Source: Unio delphinus (Eukaryota; Mollusca; Bivalvia; Unionida; Unionidae). Taken from it: DNA of 64,000 nt. The notes beneath the pieces are model-generated. The model saw nothing but the letters and a program-made list of their open reading frames with translations. It was not told the origin of the DNA and searched no databases. Of this stretch, positions 48,077-59,620 are shown piece after piece; position 1 is the stretch's first letter, and the number at the start of each line of letters is the position of its first letter. The translations under genes and the position numbers were made by a program. The stretch spans positions 6,290,001 to 6,354,000 of the forward strand of contig JAQISU010000036.1 in NCBI GenBank assembly GCA_029339505.1. Direction: 5' to 3'.

Positions 48077-48166
48077 AAACCTAATTTTTTCTTAACCAAT
48101 AAAGGTCTAACCCGAGTTAAATAAAGACTGAATTGCTGCGTATGCTCTGTCATTTATTTTTTAGAA

Positions 48167-48179
48167 CTATACATACATG

Positions 48180-48249
<70 letters not shown>

Positions 48250-48273
48250 TACATACATACATACATACATACA

Positions 48274-48303
<30 letters not shown>
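48167..48303. repeat. (CATA)n-(CA)n-(CATA)n compound microsatellite
   Basis: Tetranucleotide blocks flank a run of about 24 CA units. It gives the Thr-His frames seen on the plus strand. Confidence 0.98.
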
Positions 48304-48304
<1 letters not shown>

Positions 48305-48534
48305 TGTTTTACCCACTACTTGTACAATGCATAGAACCAAATCTGCAGACCTATTATGCGACGGCAGATCTGAGTCTCTTCAGTTTGCAGTTGACTTACA
48401 AGCGAGAATATACGGTATTCTTGATTGTTAAACAAGAGTGTATATTTTGTTAATTTAATTAATGTAGAATGTTCTACAACATCTATAGTGAAAAAAACGA
48501 AATGGAAAACAGTGTCAAGTGTTTGTGTTTGTCT
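48304..48534. other. Dispersed-repeat fragment
   Basis: TTATGCGACGGCAGATC at 48353 is identical to the sequence at the left edge of the 30371 array. GACTTAC..CGAG..ATATAC at 48393 resembles 39249-39275, suggesting relics of one interspersed family. Confidence 0.4.
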
Positions 48535-48559
48535 GTGTGTGTGTCTGTGTGTGTGTGTT

Positions 48560-48650
<91 letters not shown>
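48535..48650. repeat. (GT)n-(GA)n-(GAAA)n compound microsatellite
   Basis: It abuts the 3' tail of the SINE that follows. Confidence 0.97.
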
Positions 48651-48654
48651 CTTG

Positions 48655-48957
48655 GATTTTTAACGTAGCTTTGACAATTTTGCCGTTATGTCGCTACGAT
48701 ATATGCAGTATGGCAGTTTATTGTGATGTCTAGCACTATGGCATCATGCCACAGACATATCGCATGATTTCTACCTAATCACAGTTTTCTAACACGAGGT
48801 CGACCAGTCCTAACACATACCTTCTAATGCTGAGCACCTAGCGAGGCAGCTGCTGGTACCATTTTTATAAGTCTTTGGCATGTCTCGACCGGGTTCGAAC
48901 CTGCGACATCCCGCATCCGAGGCTGACGCTCTTACCATTAGGTCACAGAGTGGTCAG
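48655..48957 (-). mobile_element. SINE family B, near full length, minus strand
   Basis: Body and B-box complement (CCGGGTTCGAACCTGCGACA) and the head (CATTAGGTCACAGAGTGG) are present with many substitutions, so it is an older copy. Confidence 0.88.
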
Positions 48958-49921
48958 TATGGAACTAAAGGGACACTGCACTCAATACATTTAATCAAAC
49001 TTTTAAGATTCAATATCCAGAAAAGGTATATTTAATACAGGACATTTGTCAGATGCACATACACATAAATGTCAAGTAATTGTATACCATGTATTGTTGA
49101 ATAAAAAAAAAACTTTATCACGCAGGTGCACGATTGACAGAACCATAAAATACTTACCTCATATGTATCGTTCAATCCCAAACCTAGTCACTAGTACAAT
49201 GAAGATTGCATATCCTTGTCTATATACGTATATATACAGAGATTCGAAGTTCTCCCGGAGTCTTCATATGTGTATATGCATGTATTTTTATTGGTACTGT
49301 GTGCAACCAAATAAGTTACCCCCTCAATGATAATTCATTTCGGGTCAGTGATTCCGTCATTCGCACACGATACATTATTAATGTCCCTCCTACATATATA
49401 ATTATCTCAAAACGCGTGAAAAATGCAAAATAAGTCAAACACATTAGTTTATTCAACGATATTGTCAATAATTCTAGAATTTAAAATCTTCTTAAACGAA
49501 ACTTTGTTTCTAATACTAAGAAAATGTAATAAGATATGAGATGTGAAAAGGGGCTTTTGTAAAAACGAGGTGGTAATGGGATTTTTGTGTATGGAAAACA
49601 CTTCCGTAACTGAGAGAGGTGGGGAAGAAAAATATAATTTGCAACTGAGATTGAAATATGTGTGTATATCAAAGTGACTTCTGTAACTGAAGAGGTGGGA
49701 TGGACGGCAGAGACTTTTGTAAGTGAATGAGGTGGAAAGAAAGAAAACGTTTAAATGTGCCAAAGGAATACACATTTCATGAAAATGACATAAGGTAATT
49801 CTTGATCGGAGTACAGGCGGACAAACAAATGAAACAGTAAATGCCCTTTGCCATATTCGGGGTGACGTTTTAAAAAGTGACCGACTAAAAACAATATTTA
49901 GAAGTTTAGATCAGCAGATAT
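48958..49921. other. Intergenic DNA, no gene supported
   Basis: Short frames on both strands at 49046-49433 and 49449-49775 have no recognisable domain and oppose each other. Weak repetition of CTTCTGTAACTGA-type strings occurs around 49600-49720. Confidence 0.4.

Positions 49922-50012
<91 letters not shown>
49922..50012. repeat. (GT)n-(GA)n compound microsatellite
   Basis: About 21 GT and 24 GA units. It generates a Ser-Leu/Thr-His frame on the minus strand. Confidence 0.98.
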
Positions 50013-50015
<3 letters not shown>

Positions 50016-50578
50016 AGGTGAATTATTCAAACGTATACGGTATATTAATTGAAATATTGTGAGCAGTGTTGACGTCGCCTGGGAGCAATGAAAATGCATT
50101 TAGGAACTTTTCATAAGAACTTAAATGGGGGAATATAATCGATCAATAGGCCTCGCCTAAACAGTTTTTATTATGATTTATTTACCATTCTACTTTTGTA
50201 TGGGCTGAATTCTCAAGTACAATTAAAGCGATCAGGTACCACGTTATAACGCTGAATACCTCCAGTGCTGTGGATAATGTGTTGTTCTGTGGAATACCTT
50301 CTGTGTTGTGGATAATATGCTGTTATTCGGATAAAACCCACTTAAATTACAAAATGGCCCCATCTGAGAGCTCTCTATTCTATTTTGAATAATTGCTACT
50401 ACTGGAAATAAATACTGAATGTCATCTTAATTTATTCAATTATCTTAAATCATATTATCAACCTACGTCATGCTCATACAGTGTTTATTCATGTTCTCTA
50501 CAGCACGCTAGGATCGCTAGGTTAGCTAACAAATTAGTTTCCTGTTTGGTTAATTTTGTTCGTAAATGACATATTTAA
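50013..50578. other. Intergenic DNA, nothing recognised
   Basis: A short repeated phrase (ATACCTCCAGTGCTGTGGATAA and ATACCTTCTGTGTTGTGGATAA, split here at 20 or fewer shared bases) occurs twice at about 50256-50312. Confidence 0.4.
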
Positions 50579-50695
50579 TAGTGTAAAGGGAGATACTGAA
50601 TAGTGTAAAGGGAGATACTGAATAGTGTAAAGGGAGATATTGAATAGTGTAAAGGGAGATATTGAATAGTGTAAAGGGAGATACTGAATAGTGAA
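50579..50695. repeat. 22-bp tandem repeat, 5 copies
   Basis: TAGTGTAAAGGGAGATACTG + AA at 50579, 50601, 50623, 50645 and 50667. It creates the minus-strand YSVSPFTL-type frames. Confidence 0.95.
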
Positions 50696-50779
50696 TTTTA
50701 GAATGTGATTTTTTTTTAAATTCAGCATGTGATGTGGCACATGTCAATATTATTTACACTGTATAATACGTCATGGAAA

Positions 50780-50905
50780 ATGTATGTATGTATGTATGTA
50801 TGTATGTATGTATGTATGTATGTATGTTTGTATGTATGTATGTATGTATGTATGTATGTATGTATGTATGTATGTATGTATGTATGTATGTATGTATGTA
50901 TGTAT
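50780..50905. repeat. (ATGT)n microsatellite
   Basis: About 31 units with one GTTT interruption. Confidence 0.98.
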
Positions 50906-50987
50906 CATCATACTTAAAACAGTTACCTCTATTTAATCGCCTTTTAACAGGATGACAGTTGAGGCATAGTTTATATCCTCGATCCCT

Positions 50988-51565
50988 GCAAATGGGATAT
51001 GCAGACCTATATAGTTACTAATGGGATATGCAGACCTATATAGTTTATAATGGTATATGCAGACCGATATAGTTACTAATTGGATATGCAGACCTATATA
51101 GTTAATAATGGTATATGCATACCTATATAGTTACTAATGGGATATGCAGACCGATATAGTTACTAATAGGATATGCAGACCTATATAGTTCCTAATAGGA
51201 TATGCAGACCTGTATAGTTCCTAATAGAATATGCATACCGATATTTGTACTAATGGGATATGCAGACATATATAGTTACTAAAAGGATATTCAGACATAT
51301 GTAGCTGCTAATGGGATATGCAGAGCGATAAATTATAAATGGGATATGCAGACCGATATAGTTATTAATGGGATATGCAGACCTGTATAATAACTAAAGG
51401 GATATGCAGACCGATATAGTTATTAATGGGATATGCAGACCTGTATAATAACTAAAGGGATATGCAGACCGATAAAGTTACTAATGGGATATGCAGACCG
51501 ATATGGTTTTTAATGGGATATGCTGACCGATATGGTTTTTAATGGGATATGCTGACCGATATGGT
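50988..51565. repeat. 31-bp tandem repeat, about 18 copies
   Basis: The unit contains GGGATATGCAGACCTATATA + GTTACTAAT. ACCTATATA/ACCGATATA subtypes alternate. Confidence 0.93.
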
Positions 51566-51674
51566 TACATTGCGGAAGTATACATATCTTTGAAAAGAGG
51601 GTGTTAAGTAACACCGGGAGGAAAAAAAATAATTTTGGTGTTTAAACTGATATTTAGAAACTAGAATTAATATA

Positions 51675-52367
51675 GATAGCAATGGTAATGGTATGGTTCC
51701 ATTCGTAAATATCTTTCAGTTGATGCCACTAAAACACTTGTGTGTTCATTAGTACTTTCAAGACTGGACTATTGTAATTCAATTCTGTCTGGTTCGTCAC
51801 AATATTTACTCCAGAAACTTCAAAAAGTTCAAAACACAGCTGTTCGGATCATCTTTAGAGTACCTCGATCAGAGCACACGTCACCACTGCTCTGTACCCT
51901 ACACTGGCTACCGATTCGATACAGAATCAAACACAAAATTTGTTATCTGTGCTATGTTTCAATGACAGACTCCAGTCCAATATACCTATCAAGTCTCACC
52001 CATATGTAAACACCAGCTAGATACTTTCGCTCTTCTTCTGATAATCGTATACTCACTGTTCCCAAGGTGAAAACAAAGTCATATGGACAACGTCCGTTTG
52101 CACACCAGGGCCCGGCGACGTGGAGCGAATTGCCCATTGAAATAAGACACAATGGTCCCATTTAAGAGTGCTCTTAAGACTCACCTGTTTCGACTGCAGG
52201 GACAAACTTAGCGACCTAATTATGTTTTGTATCTTATATGTTTTCAGCATGTTTTTATGTTTTCCAATTTCATTGTTTTTGTCATTTGTTGTTCTGTAGT
52301 GTGGTCATATCATTATTGATGGTGTAAAGCGCTAAGAGCTTCGAAAGATTAGGCGCTATACAAAGTC

Positions 52368-52370
<3 letters not shown>
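51675..52370 (+). pseudogene. 3' end of a non-LTR retrotransposon (CR1/L2/Jockey-like reverse transcriptase C-terminus)
   Basis: The plus frame reads the conserved C-terminal part of LINE ORF2 proteins: LVLSRLDYCNSILSGSSQYL, LQKLQKVQNTAVRI, the LHWLPI motif, then an in-frame TAA at 52007-52009. The same frame continues past it with ILTVPKVKTKSYGQRPFAHQ and WSELPIEIR, then meets further stops (near 52159). The 5' part (endonuclease and polymerase palm) is absent, as usual for 5'-truncated LINE copies. The 3' UTR carries GTAAAGCGCTAAGAGC and GGCGCTATACAAAG before an ATT tail, a format common in CR1/L2-type elements. It is a dead copy. Confidence 0.88.

Positions 52371-52412
<42 letters not shown>
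52371..52412. repeat. (ATT)n tail of the LINE
   Basis: About 14 ATT units directly after the LINE 3' UTR, as expected for its 3' repeat tail. Confidence 0.95.
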
Positions 52413-53455
52413 GTTACCCCAGGGGGACAACCATAATGTGTCACTGGTTGAGGTATTTTAATCCAATTGCCTCGAATGTAATAACCTGTTGATGTGCCGT
52501 AAAACAACAAACACAAAGCAATTCTTGACGTCAAATATAATAGCATAACGACATAAATGGAATGTATGGTTGTTCATTGTCCGGACTTTTGGCACACGTG
52601 GATTCTGGTCACTTTCGTTTCAGTACCCTCGAATGTACAGTAGTCCCAATTTAGTTTACTAGCTGTTCCTCTATTTTTGCTGATATTAAACTAGTTGAAT
52701 TTAGGAATTCATTGCATTGATGAAAAAGAAATTGTTTTATTTTGATATGAGTATTATGGCGTGAGTGTAGGTGTGTGTTTAGCGACAGTGTACTTACATA
52801 AGGTACCGTTGCTAGTCCGTAAGTGAGATTTTTGAGCCACTGCAAGTTGCTTTATTTACAGTCCAGTTTCTCAAAACGACTCCGGATTACCGGGATCAAG
52901 AACCTCGCAGTGATTTCAACGTTGAAGATGTGATTAACATACTACTTATTAGGATTTGGACATAGTGGAAAGCTTGGTACTGACAAAAAGATGTAGGGAA
53001 TAAATAGGAAAAATAGTTGGTTACAGTCACGTTTCTTATCGTGTCACTTGCATCGTTCTAAATCACTTAAGAGGTTAAGTCTTATGAAACGTTGCTTTTT
53101 GTCAACATTTGCTCATTTATTGTTGACTGGTTTACATCTACATTAAAGGTTTCAAAAGTTGAATAAATGGGGGTCAAATGGAATAGCAGACTGGCATAGA
53201 GTTACAAACTTGAACGTCCTTAATGCAAGGACGCTTTTGACATACTTGTTCCTTTTATGTGAAGAGGTTTAAGAAAATAGTTTCTTTTTTAATTATTTGT
53301 TCATTTCTATGTCGCTATATTTCTATATTTGCCAGTTTGTCAGGAGTGGAACTGAAACCGACCCGATTTGTAAGGTACGTTTACAACTTGTATTGTTTAC
53401 CAATGTCGCGCAAAACAGATGTCTACGCTCACATTTGGTAATATGACCAGCAGAC
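52413..53455. other. Intergenic DNA with a possible old retroelement 3' end
   Basis: TGTTGATGTGCCGTAAAACA followed by ACAAACACAAA (52489-52518) resembles mollusc SINE or LINE tails, but no head is visible. Nothing else recognised. Confidence 0.35.
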
Positions 53456-53612
53456 CTAAGGATGCAAAACCCAATCGAATCGCAGATATTGACGATGCAT
53501 AACCCAATCGAATCGCAGATATTGACGATGCATAACCCAATCGAATCGCAGATATTGACAATGCAAAACCCAATCGAATCGCAGATATTGACAATTCAAA
53601 ACCCAATCGAAA
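53456..53612. repeat. 33-bp tandem repeat, about 5 copies
   Basis: The unit contains AACCCAATCGAATCGCAGAT + ATTGAC. The 33-bp length keeps frames open on both strands. Confidence 0.95.
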
Positions 53613-53635
53613 CGTGTTGCAATAAAGACAATAGT

Positions 53636-54420
53636 GAATATAACAAAGTGTAAGGTGGCAGTGGTGATACTGAAAACGTGTGACAAAGAAGACGATAGTG
53701 AGTGTAACAAAGTAAACGTGCGACATAGAAGACAATAGTGAGTGTAAGTGTGAGCTGGCAGTGGTGATACTGTAAACGTGTAACAAAGAAGACAATAGCG
53801 AGTATAAGAAATTAAACGTGTGACAAAGAAGACAATAGTGAGCATAAGAATGTGTAAGCTGGCAGTGGTGATACTGTAAACGTGTGACAAAGAAGACAAT
53901 GGTGAGAGTAAGAAAGTAAACGTGCGACAACGACAATAGTGATTATACGAAAGTAAATGTGTGACAAAGGAGACAATAGTGAGTATAAGAAAGTAAACGT
54001 GCGACATAGAAGACAATAGCGAGTATAAGGAAGTAAATGTGCGACATAGAAGACAATAGTGGGTGTAAGAAAGTAAACGTGCGAATAGAAGATAATAGCC
54101 GTTATACGAAAGTGCACGTGTGACACATAAGACATGAGTGAGTATAATAAATAAATATGTGACAAAGAAGACAATAGTGAGTAGAAGAAAGTGCGCGTGT
54201 GACAAATAAAACATCAGTGAGTATAAGAAATAAATGTGTGACAAAGAATACAACAGTGAATATAAGAAAGAAAACGTGTGACAAAGAAGAAAATAGTGAG
54301 CATAAGAAATATGTGACAAAGAAGACAATAGTGAGCATAACAAAGTGTAAGCTGGCAGTGGTGATACGGTATATGTGTGAAAAAGAAGACAAAAGTGAGT
54401 TTAATAAAGTTCAGTGGTAA
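53636..54420. repeat. ~38-bp degenerate tandem repeat
   Basis: Units built on GACAAAGAAGACAATAGTGA + GTATAAGAAAGTAAACGTG, with periodic insertions of AAGCTGGCAGTGGTGATACT at about 53652, 53752, 53858 and 54350. The 295-codon minus-strand frame (53456-54343) is a translation of this array with imperfect periodicity. I see no protein family in it. Confidence 0.88.
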
Positions 54421-54589
54421 GTTTAAAAACAAGTGACAGTGGAATACACAACTAATGACACAACACGGATAATGAGACTCAAAAACGGTCTCATCATTAT
54501 ATAATGTGAGGCCAGTGTCCAGAAGTCCAGTTTGCACCAAAACCTAACAGTGAAAACCGATAGACTATTTTAGCTGACTATTACTTTTC

Positions 54590-54960
54590 AAACAATGGCG
54601 GGAAAAACCGATAATCAAATTCTGCTGACCACACCTCCACCAAATGATGAAACAGAAAACTGATTATTAAAATATCCTGACAACACCTCGACAAAACATT
54701 GACATAGAAAACCGATAATTAGACTCTCCTGACAACACATCTATAAAACAATGACACTGAAAACTGAGACTCTCTTGACAGCACTCTAGAAAACAATGAC
54801 ACAGAAAACCGATAATTAGACTCTCCTGACAGAACTCTACGAAACAGTTACATGGAAAACTGATAAATAGACTCTCCTGACAACACCTCTACAAAACAAT
54901 GACACAGAACACTGATAATAAAACTTTGCTGACAATCTCTGCGCAAAACAATGACACGAA
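54590..54960. repeat. ~55-60-bp degenerate tandem repeat
   Basis: Units share AAAACAATGACACAGAAAAC, CGATAATTAGACTCTCCTGA and CAACACCTCTAC, about 6-7 copies with many indels. Confidence 0.85.
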
Positions 54961-55263
54961 AAATATATAATTAGACTGCTGACGTTGTATCAAGAAAGCT
55001 GCACATACAATTTTCAATGAATAATTAAGGGAATTATTGTTTGGAAAGAATAGTGATAGGGTCCAACAGTAATGGACCACCACTTAACTCAGTCTTAGTT
55101 CGGAACATTGAAGGAAAAAAGCTAGGCCATTTTCAACATTAAATTTGTTCATATCCAATAGGAATTAAGGAAGTTATTGACATGAAGTAGAGAGTCCGAC
55201 AATTAAGGAACATAACTCGGCTAAAAGATAATTCTGAATGCGGAACGCGCGCGCGCCTGTGAT
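54961..55263. other. Spacer, nothing recognised
   Basis: A CGCGCGCGCG run at 55247-55256 precedes the SINE fragment. Confidence 0.4.
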
Positions 55264-55266
55264 TTT

Positions 55267-55350
55267 TATTTTTACGTAGCCTCAAATATTGTTCAGTCAT
55301 ATCGTTACGATGTCTGCAATGTGGTAATTGATAGTGATTGTCTAGAAAGT
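55267..55350 (-). mobile_element. SINE family B, 3' fragment
   Basis: GTCATATCGTTACGATGTCT and the flanking bases match the 3' part of family B. The rest is missing. Confidence 0.75.
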
Positions 55351-57032
55351 TGAAAAAGTTAGACCAGAATTATCTCGTGCATATTGAACAACAAAAATTA
55401 TTAATGCACATGTAAGAGAACTAAAAAAAAAGTTATATAAAATAAAAATAGAGACTTTTCTGAAAAGTAGCAAAATACAAGTACTGTATATCGATGCCTC
55501 GGATTAGTATTCAGTAACCTGTATTATGTGATGTGAAAATATCAGAATTATTAATAATATTATATTTATGATACTTTCCTCATACCATCTTGACCATGGG
55601 GCGAAATTTTTTTTTTATTTTGTCGCATGAGATATTGTTGAAATTATATATATGGAGTTGAATAATTGCTTCTGTCAGTTTAATGTCGCAGATCTCATAC
55701 TATCATGGTCATCACTGTTAAACTATTTTTTGGTTATTAAGATTTTATGTAAAGATTTAACTGTACATGTTCTCTTTTAGGCCAAGCATGTTGGAGTTTT
55801 GGTGAGCAAGTTTGAAATCGATTCATGAAAATAACGGATTATGACATCGGAGATATACCGTATTAATGGGTTCTTGCACAGTCAAATATCCAGGGAGTAC
55901 TTGAGGGGTTAATGTATAGAGAATCTATCCCTGCTGAACCTGATTTGATATTTCAGTATGTTTGTGATAACTTTCATCAGTTACATCACATACGTGACTG
56001 ACTGCGATCGTTGATGTTATACTTACGATTTCAGGTGATAAATGTCTACCACCACCGTATGGATCATTATTGTATCGGTGAATACCAGCCAGAGAATTTA
56101 TTTTTCTTCATGCTTCGAGTATTTTAGTTAAGTTTTCGTCGATTAGATCACCGACTGATTTCTTTAGTTCATCGGTTGTAAGTGATTGTATTACAAATGT
56201 TGGTAATTGTAATTTGGTTATTTAATGGTGGTCAATAAATGCTTTTTGAATTCTCATGGGAGTACTTATCTCGTTTTTCAATTTGTAATTTTATCACCAC
56301 GAAGTTGCCGATTAATAGATTTAATATAGTCTATAATCTGATTTAAATGCTGGATTATTTCGATATGTTGTTATGATTCATCAGAATAATATTGCATAAT
56401 ACTAACAAATAAATTGTGTAATCTACCAAACTTGCTTGAAAGTTCGGATGCAACATTTTCTGAATGTTCATTGATAAATTCATTGTTTATAGTTATTTTT
56501 TTATATTAAACCATATATAGTCGTAAATAATTAAAATCTTGCATAAAAATATAAGTTATCAATTATAAAATATCTTTTTTTCTGCACTCTGGTACTGGTA
56601 CAAAAAAAATTCTTTAGTAGAAAAATTATCCTGGGTTGTTTCCGGAGGTCCCTAATATTCAGGAGGAATTTCAGGCTATCCTAACACTGATCTGGTCGAT
56701 GACTGATAGATATCCACGACCTACTCTGGTGATTTTATTTTCCAACAATGCCAATAGCACCAGGAACTATTTCATAATAGCACCGACAGCCTTAAGTTAA
56801 CTGATAATTGTTTTGCTACTGTAGCTATTTTATGGTTAATTCTTGTACATAATCCTTGGATAACCAAAGCCATCACTGTAAGTTGCTTATAAACTGGTAA
56901 TCGTGAATTTACTACTCTGACCATTAAATGTCCACGTTGTATGATCATCTTATTTATTATCTAATAACTGTGGCAGTCATCTAGTTCTATGATAAGTACT
57001 CTGTAAACGCTAATTTTCATGATACCACCTTG

Positions 57033-57223
57033 TTTTAAACGCCATTTTTCAGCACAAGGCGGCCAGAGGAAGAACCCAGGAAAGAACTACCGACCCACGA
57101 GAAGCTACTGGCAAGCTTTCTCACATACCCAGATTGGCCGAATCCTATACTCGAACCCACGCAGACAGAAATGAGATAGCAGTGACCCGTAACGGAGAAC
57201 GCTTTTGACCACTGATACCACCT
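57033..57223 (-). mobile_element. SINE family A inserted in the degraded element, 12-bp target duplication
   Basis: GATACCACCTTG occurs immediately at both sides (57021-57032 and 57224-57235). The copy has an internal deletion: CGCCATTTTTCAGCACAAGG passes directly into CAGAGGAAGAACCCAGG. The insertion splits a relic reading frame whose two halves can be read on either side. Confidence 0.92.
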
Positions 57224-58522
57224 TGAAATAATCGACAAATATCAGCGGCTTCATCATTTCCCGAGAATTATTGCCAGCTCGTTTTCTTCCTATGAGGATT
57301 TCTAGTCGTTGTACGTCATGTTAGAACAATAAATAAGATCACTTCCTCCCGACAGTCAGGGTAGTAAAACCGCTTCCAGTAGCACCAGTGTCTGGTACAT
57401 CGTGAAATTCTTCTTCTGGAGATTATATAGTCTATAAAATTACTCATCCAGTTCTTTTTGTTGCAGATGTGGAGGAAGTTGAACGAAAGGTTCTTGCTGG
57501 AAAATTTTATTGTCTTTGATTTTTTTCAAATCGTTTTTTATAAATCTTATTTTTGTTTCTGTTCTTCTTGTTCTTCAATTTTGCTGTTATATTTTATCAC
57601 AAGTCTCAATCCTTCTAACGTTCTGATATAAACATAATCTCGTTTGTCTTTATGATTAATATTCTGCTTTATTTGAAACACCCAATCAATCTATACTGCA
57701 ATTACACCTTTAGCATGTTAGGTTTTAAAAATATACTTCTTGAATAACTTGAAGCAGCAAATGAACAAAACTCAATTAGATCAGTACATTAAAACCGGTC
57801 TTGAAAGTCCAGCTATGTGAGACCACCTGTCTCGAGAATATTCTCAATGCACAAACTTTATGATTATAGTGTTTTGACCCGTTATAAGAAACCAACTGTC
57901 TTGAGAGACCACAATTTTATGGCAGATAGGGTTGTCTTTTAAGACAAGGTCTACTGTATTGGTTTTTATTAACAATTTTTAAAATTATTGTCGTTTACGA
58001 TTTTCAGTAGATTTATCCATAAAACTAATTTCCATTTCTTTTTTTGGGGGGGGGTGGGTGGGAGGTCCACTAACAGCCTATTTAAGTTGAGGTCGAAGCC
58101 GAGCTGTAGCTATGTCAGATCTTGTAATATCTTTTTGGTTTGTTTAGTTCTTTCTGCTATTTTTGCAGTTTGTTTTGATACTGGAGATCCTCCTTAACTG
58201 CAGTTGTATAATTCCTTCAGTAACTTTTTTTAACAGGTCTAAATAACTGTTCTAAATCTGCAAATTCCACATGTGACTTCAGACGCGCTTGTAATTTTTG
58301 TCAGACAACATTGACTGATGGAAATTTCTTCAATTGCTTCTAGTCGCTCTCGAGCTTATCTAGGATTCTGCTACCATATTATTGTTATACAATAATGATC
58401 TAATTTACAGCAGCGAGAGTGACCAAAAACAAGTGTCATGTTGGGTAATCTAGCACGCATATTTAAAAAAAAAAAACAACATACAGCAACAAAAAAAACT
58501 AACAAAATTATCCAACTCTTGG

Positions 58523-58844
58523 AAACCGCTCCGGTGGCCTAGTGGTTAAAGCATTCGCCGCGGAAGCGGGAGGTCGTGGGTTCGATTCCCGGCCGAGTCA
58601 TACCAAAGACTTACAAAAATGGTACTAACAGCTGCCTCGCTCAACGCTCAGCATTAAGAGGTTAGTGTTAGGTCTGGTCGGCCTGGTGTCAGGATAATGT
58701 GACTGGGTGGGACATCATGCTACATGTCTGCGGCATGATGCCTCAGTGCTAGACATCACTATAAACTGCCTCACAGCAGACATCGTAGCAATATGACTGA
58801 AAAATTGTTAAAGCTACATTAAAAATCCTAATCAAACAAACAAA
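58523..58844 (+). mobile_element. tRNA-derived SINE, family B, full length (reference copy), 11-bp target duplication
   Basis: The head has an A box (TGGCCTAGTGGTTAAAGC) and a B box (GGTTCGATTCCCGG). The body includes GCTGCCTCGC, GGTGTCAGGATAATGTGACT and CATCATGCTACATGTCTGCG, and the tail ATCCTAATCAAACAAACAAA. CCAACTCTTGG flanks it exactly (58512-58522 and 58845-58855). It is the best preserved copy of its family here, so the insertion is probably young. The head looks tRNA-like, but this is not a functional tRNA gene: the 3' acceptor half does not fold back on the 5' end. Confidence 0.95.
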
Positions 58845-59620
58845 CCAACTCTTGGAGAGACTCTTGTTAGAGTCAGTAGTTTGGCGAACATATGCAGGTT
58901 TTTTAAAATTCATTTTCAAAAGGATTTTGTGTAAGCAAATGACGTTTCAGAAAAAAAGCTGGGTTCATCTTCTCTACTGCTCCAAGTACATGATAAAAGC
59001 ACTGTTGTAAATCGTGACCTTCACACCAAGGTAAAAAGTTTGCGCAAGCATGAAGTAGAATGAATAGTCAAAGATTTACATATCATCAATAGCAGTGGAT
59101 TTTTGGAAATACAAGCAAATATATATGTGTTTGCCACCAACCACAACGTCAATGTTCTTCGATGATGTCCTCACTAGGTTTACTAAACACCAGCAAAGTG
59201 AAGACAATATAATAGCAAATGAAATTATAGAGATGCTTCCGTTAAGGTTTTTGAGATAATCTTGGTATTGTTTGGATGTTGTAACAGTATCATTTGTATT
59301 AATGTGAAAGATGTTGAAGCTATTGCACTTTCTTTCTAATTTGGTTAAATACCAATAATTGATTGCTTAAAAGAAGTTATTAAAGCTTTTTTTTCTGTTT
59401 TCAGTAGCAGCAGCTACAATGGCAAACTTGTAAGCCCTTTATGCCAGAATGCTTTCAGACCAGTTTAGTATATACTTGGGGGGAGCTGGGTTTCTGGTCA
59501 TTAAAAGGATTTTCAATTTTTTGAAATAGTCGCAATTATCTGGTATAAACAAAATGCACCATTCATATAAATTTTATAACCTTTATGCCACGAGGCTTTC
59601 AGTAAAGTCAACTTCTCATT

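Larger units (their letters stand above)
55740..59620 (-). pseudogene. Degraded multi-gene element (possible Maverick/Polinton-type relic)
   Basis: Reverse-strand translation gives protein-like stretches broken by stops and frameshifts: near 57268-57309 RLEILIGRKRAGNN, at 57225-57269 NDEAADICRLFQGG in another frame, near 57343-57397 DTGATGSGFTTLTVGRK, near 56040-56090 IHRYNNDPYGGGRH, and near 59125-59150 DVVVGGKH. They share one orientation and do not look like reverse transcriptase. The mix of small structural-type segments reminds me of Maverick/Polinton or related endogenous DNA-virus-like elements, but I cannot name a gene and saw no polymerase, integrase or terminal repeats. At least two SINEs have inserted into it, so it is old. 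No intact gene remains. Confidence 0.35.

Noticed and set aside
51952..52250. Minus-strand frames over the LINE relic
   Set aside because: Shadows of the plus-strand reverse transcriptase remnant.
53456..54343. 295-codon minus-strand open frame
   Set aside because: It coincides with 33-bp and ~38-bp tandem repeats; the residues simply repeat (LSHVYF, YSLLSSL), frames shift with unit length and no family resemblance or splice context exists.
56040..56500. Mitochondrial-type reading (TGA as Trp) of a broken frame
   Set aside because: TAA stops and frameshifts also interrupt the stretch, so an alternative code does not rescue it and nuclear decay is simpler.
58523..58600. Free-standing tRNA gene
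   Set aside because: A and B boxes are present, but the acceptor stem does not close and the sequence continues as a SINE with tail and target duplication. The same holds for the family A heads at 4163, 18515 and 47826.
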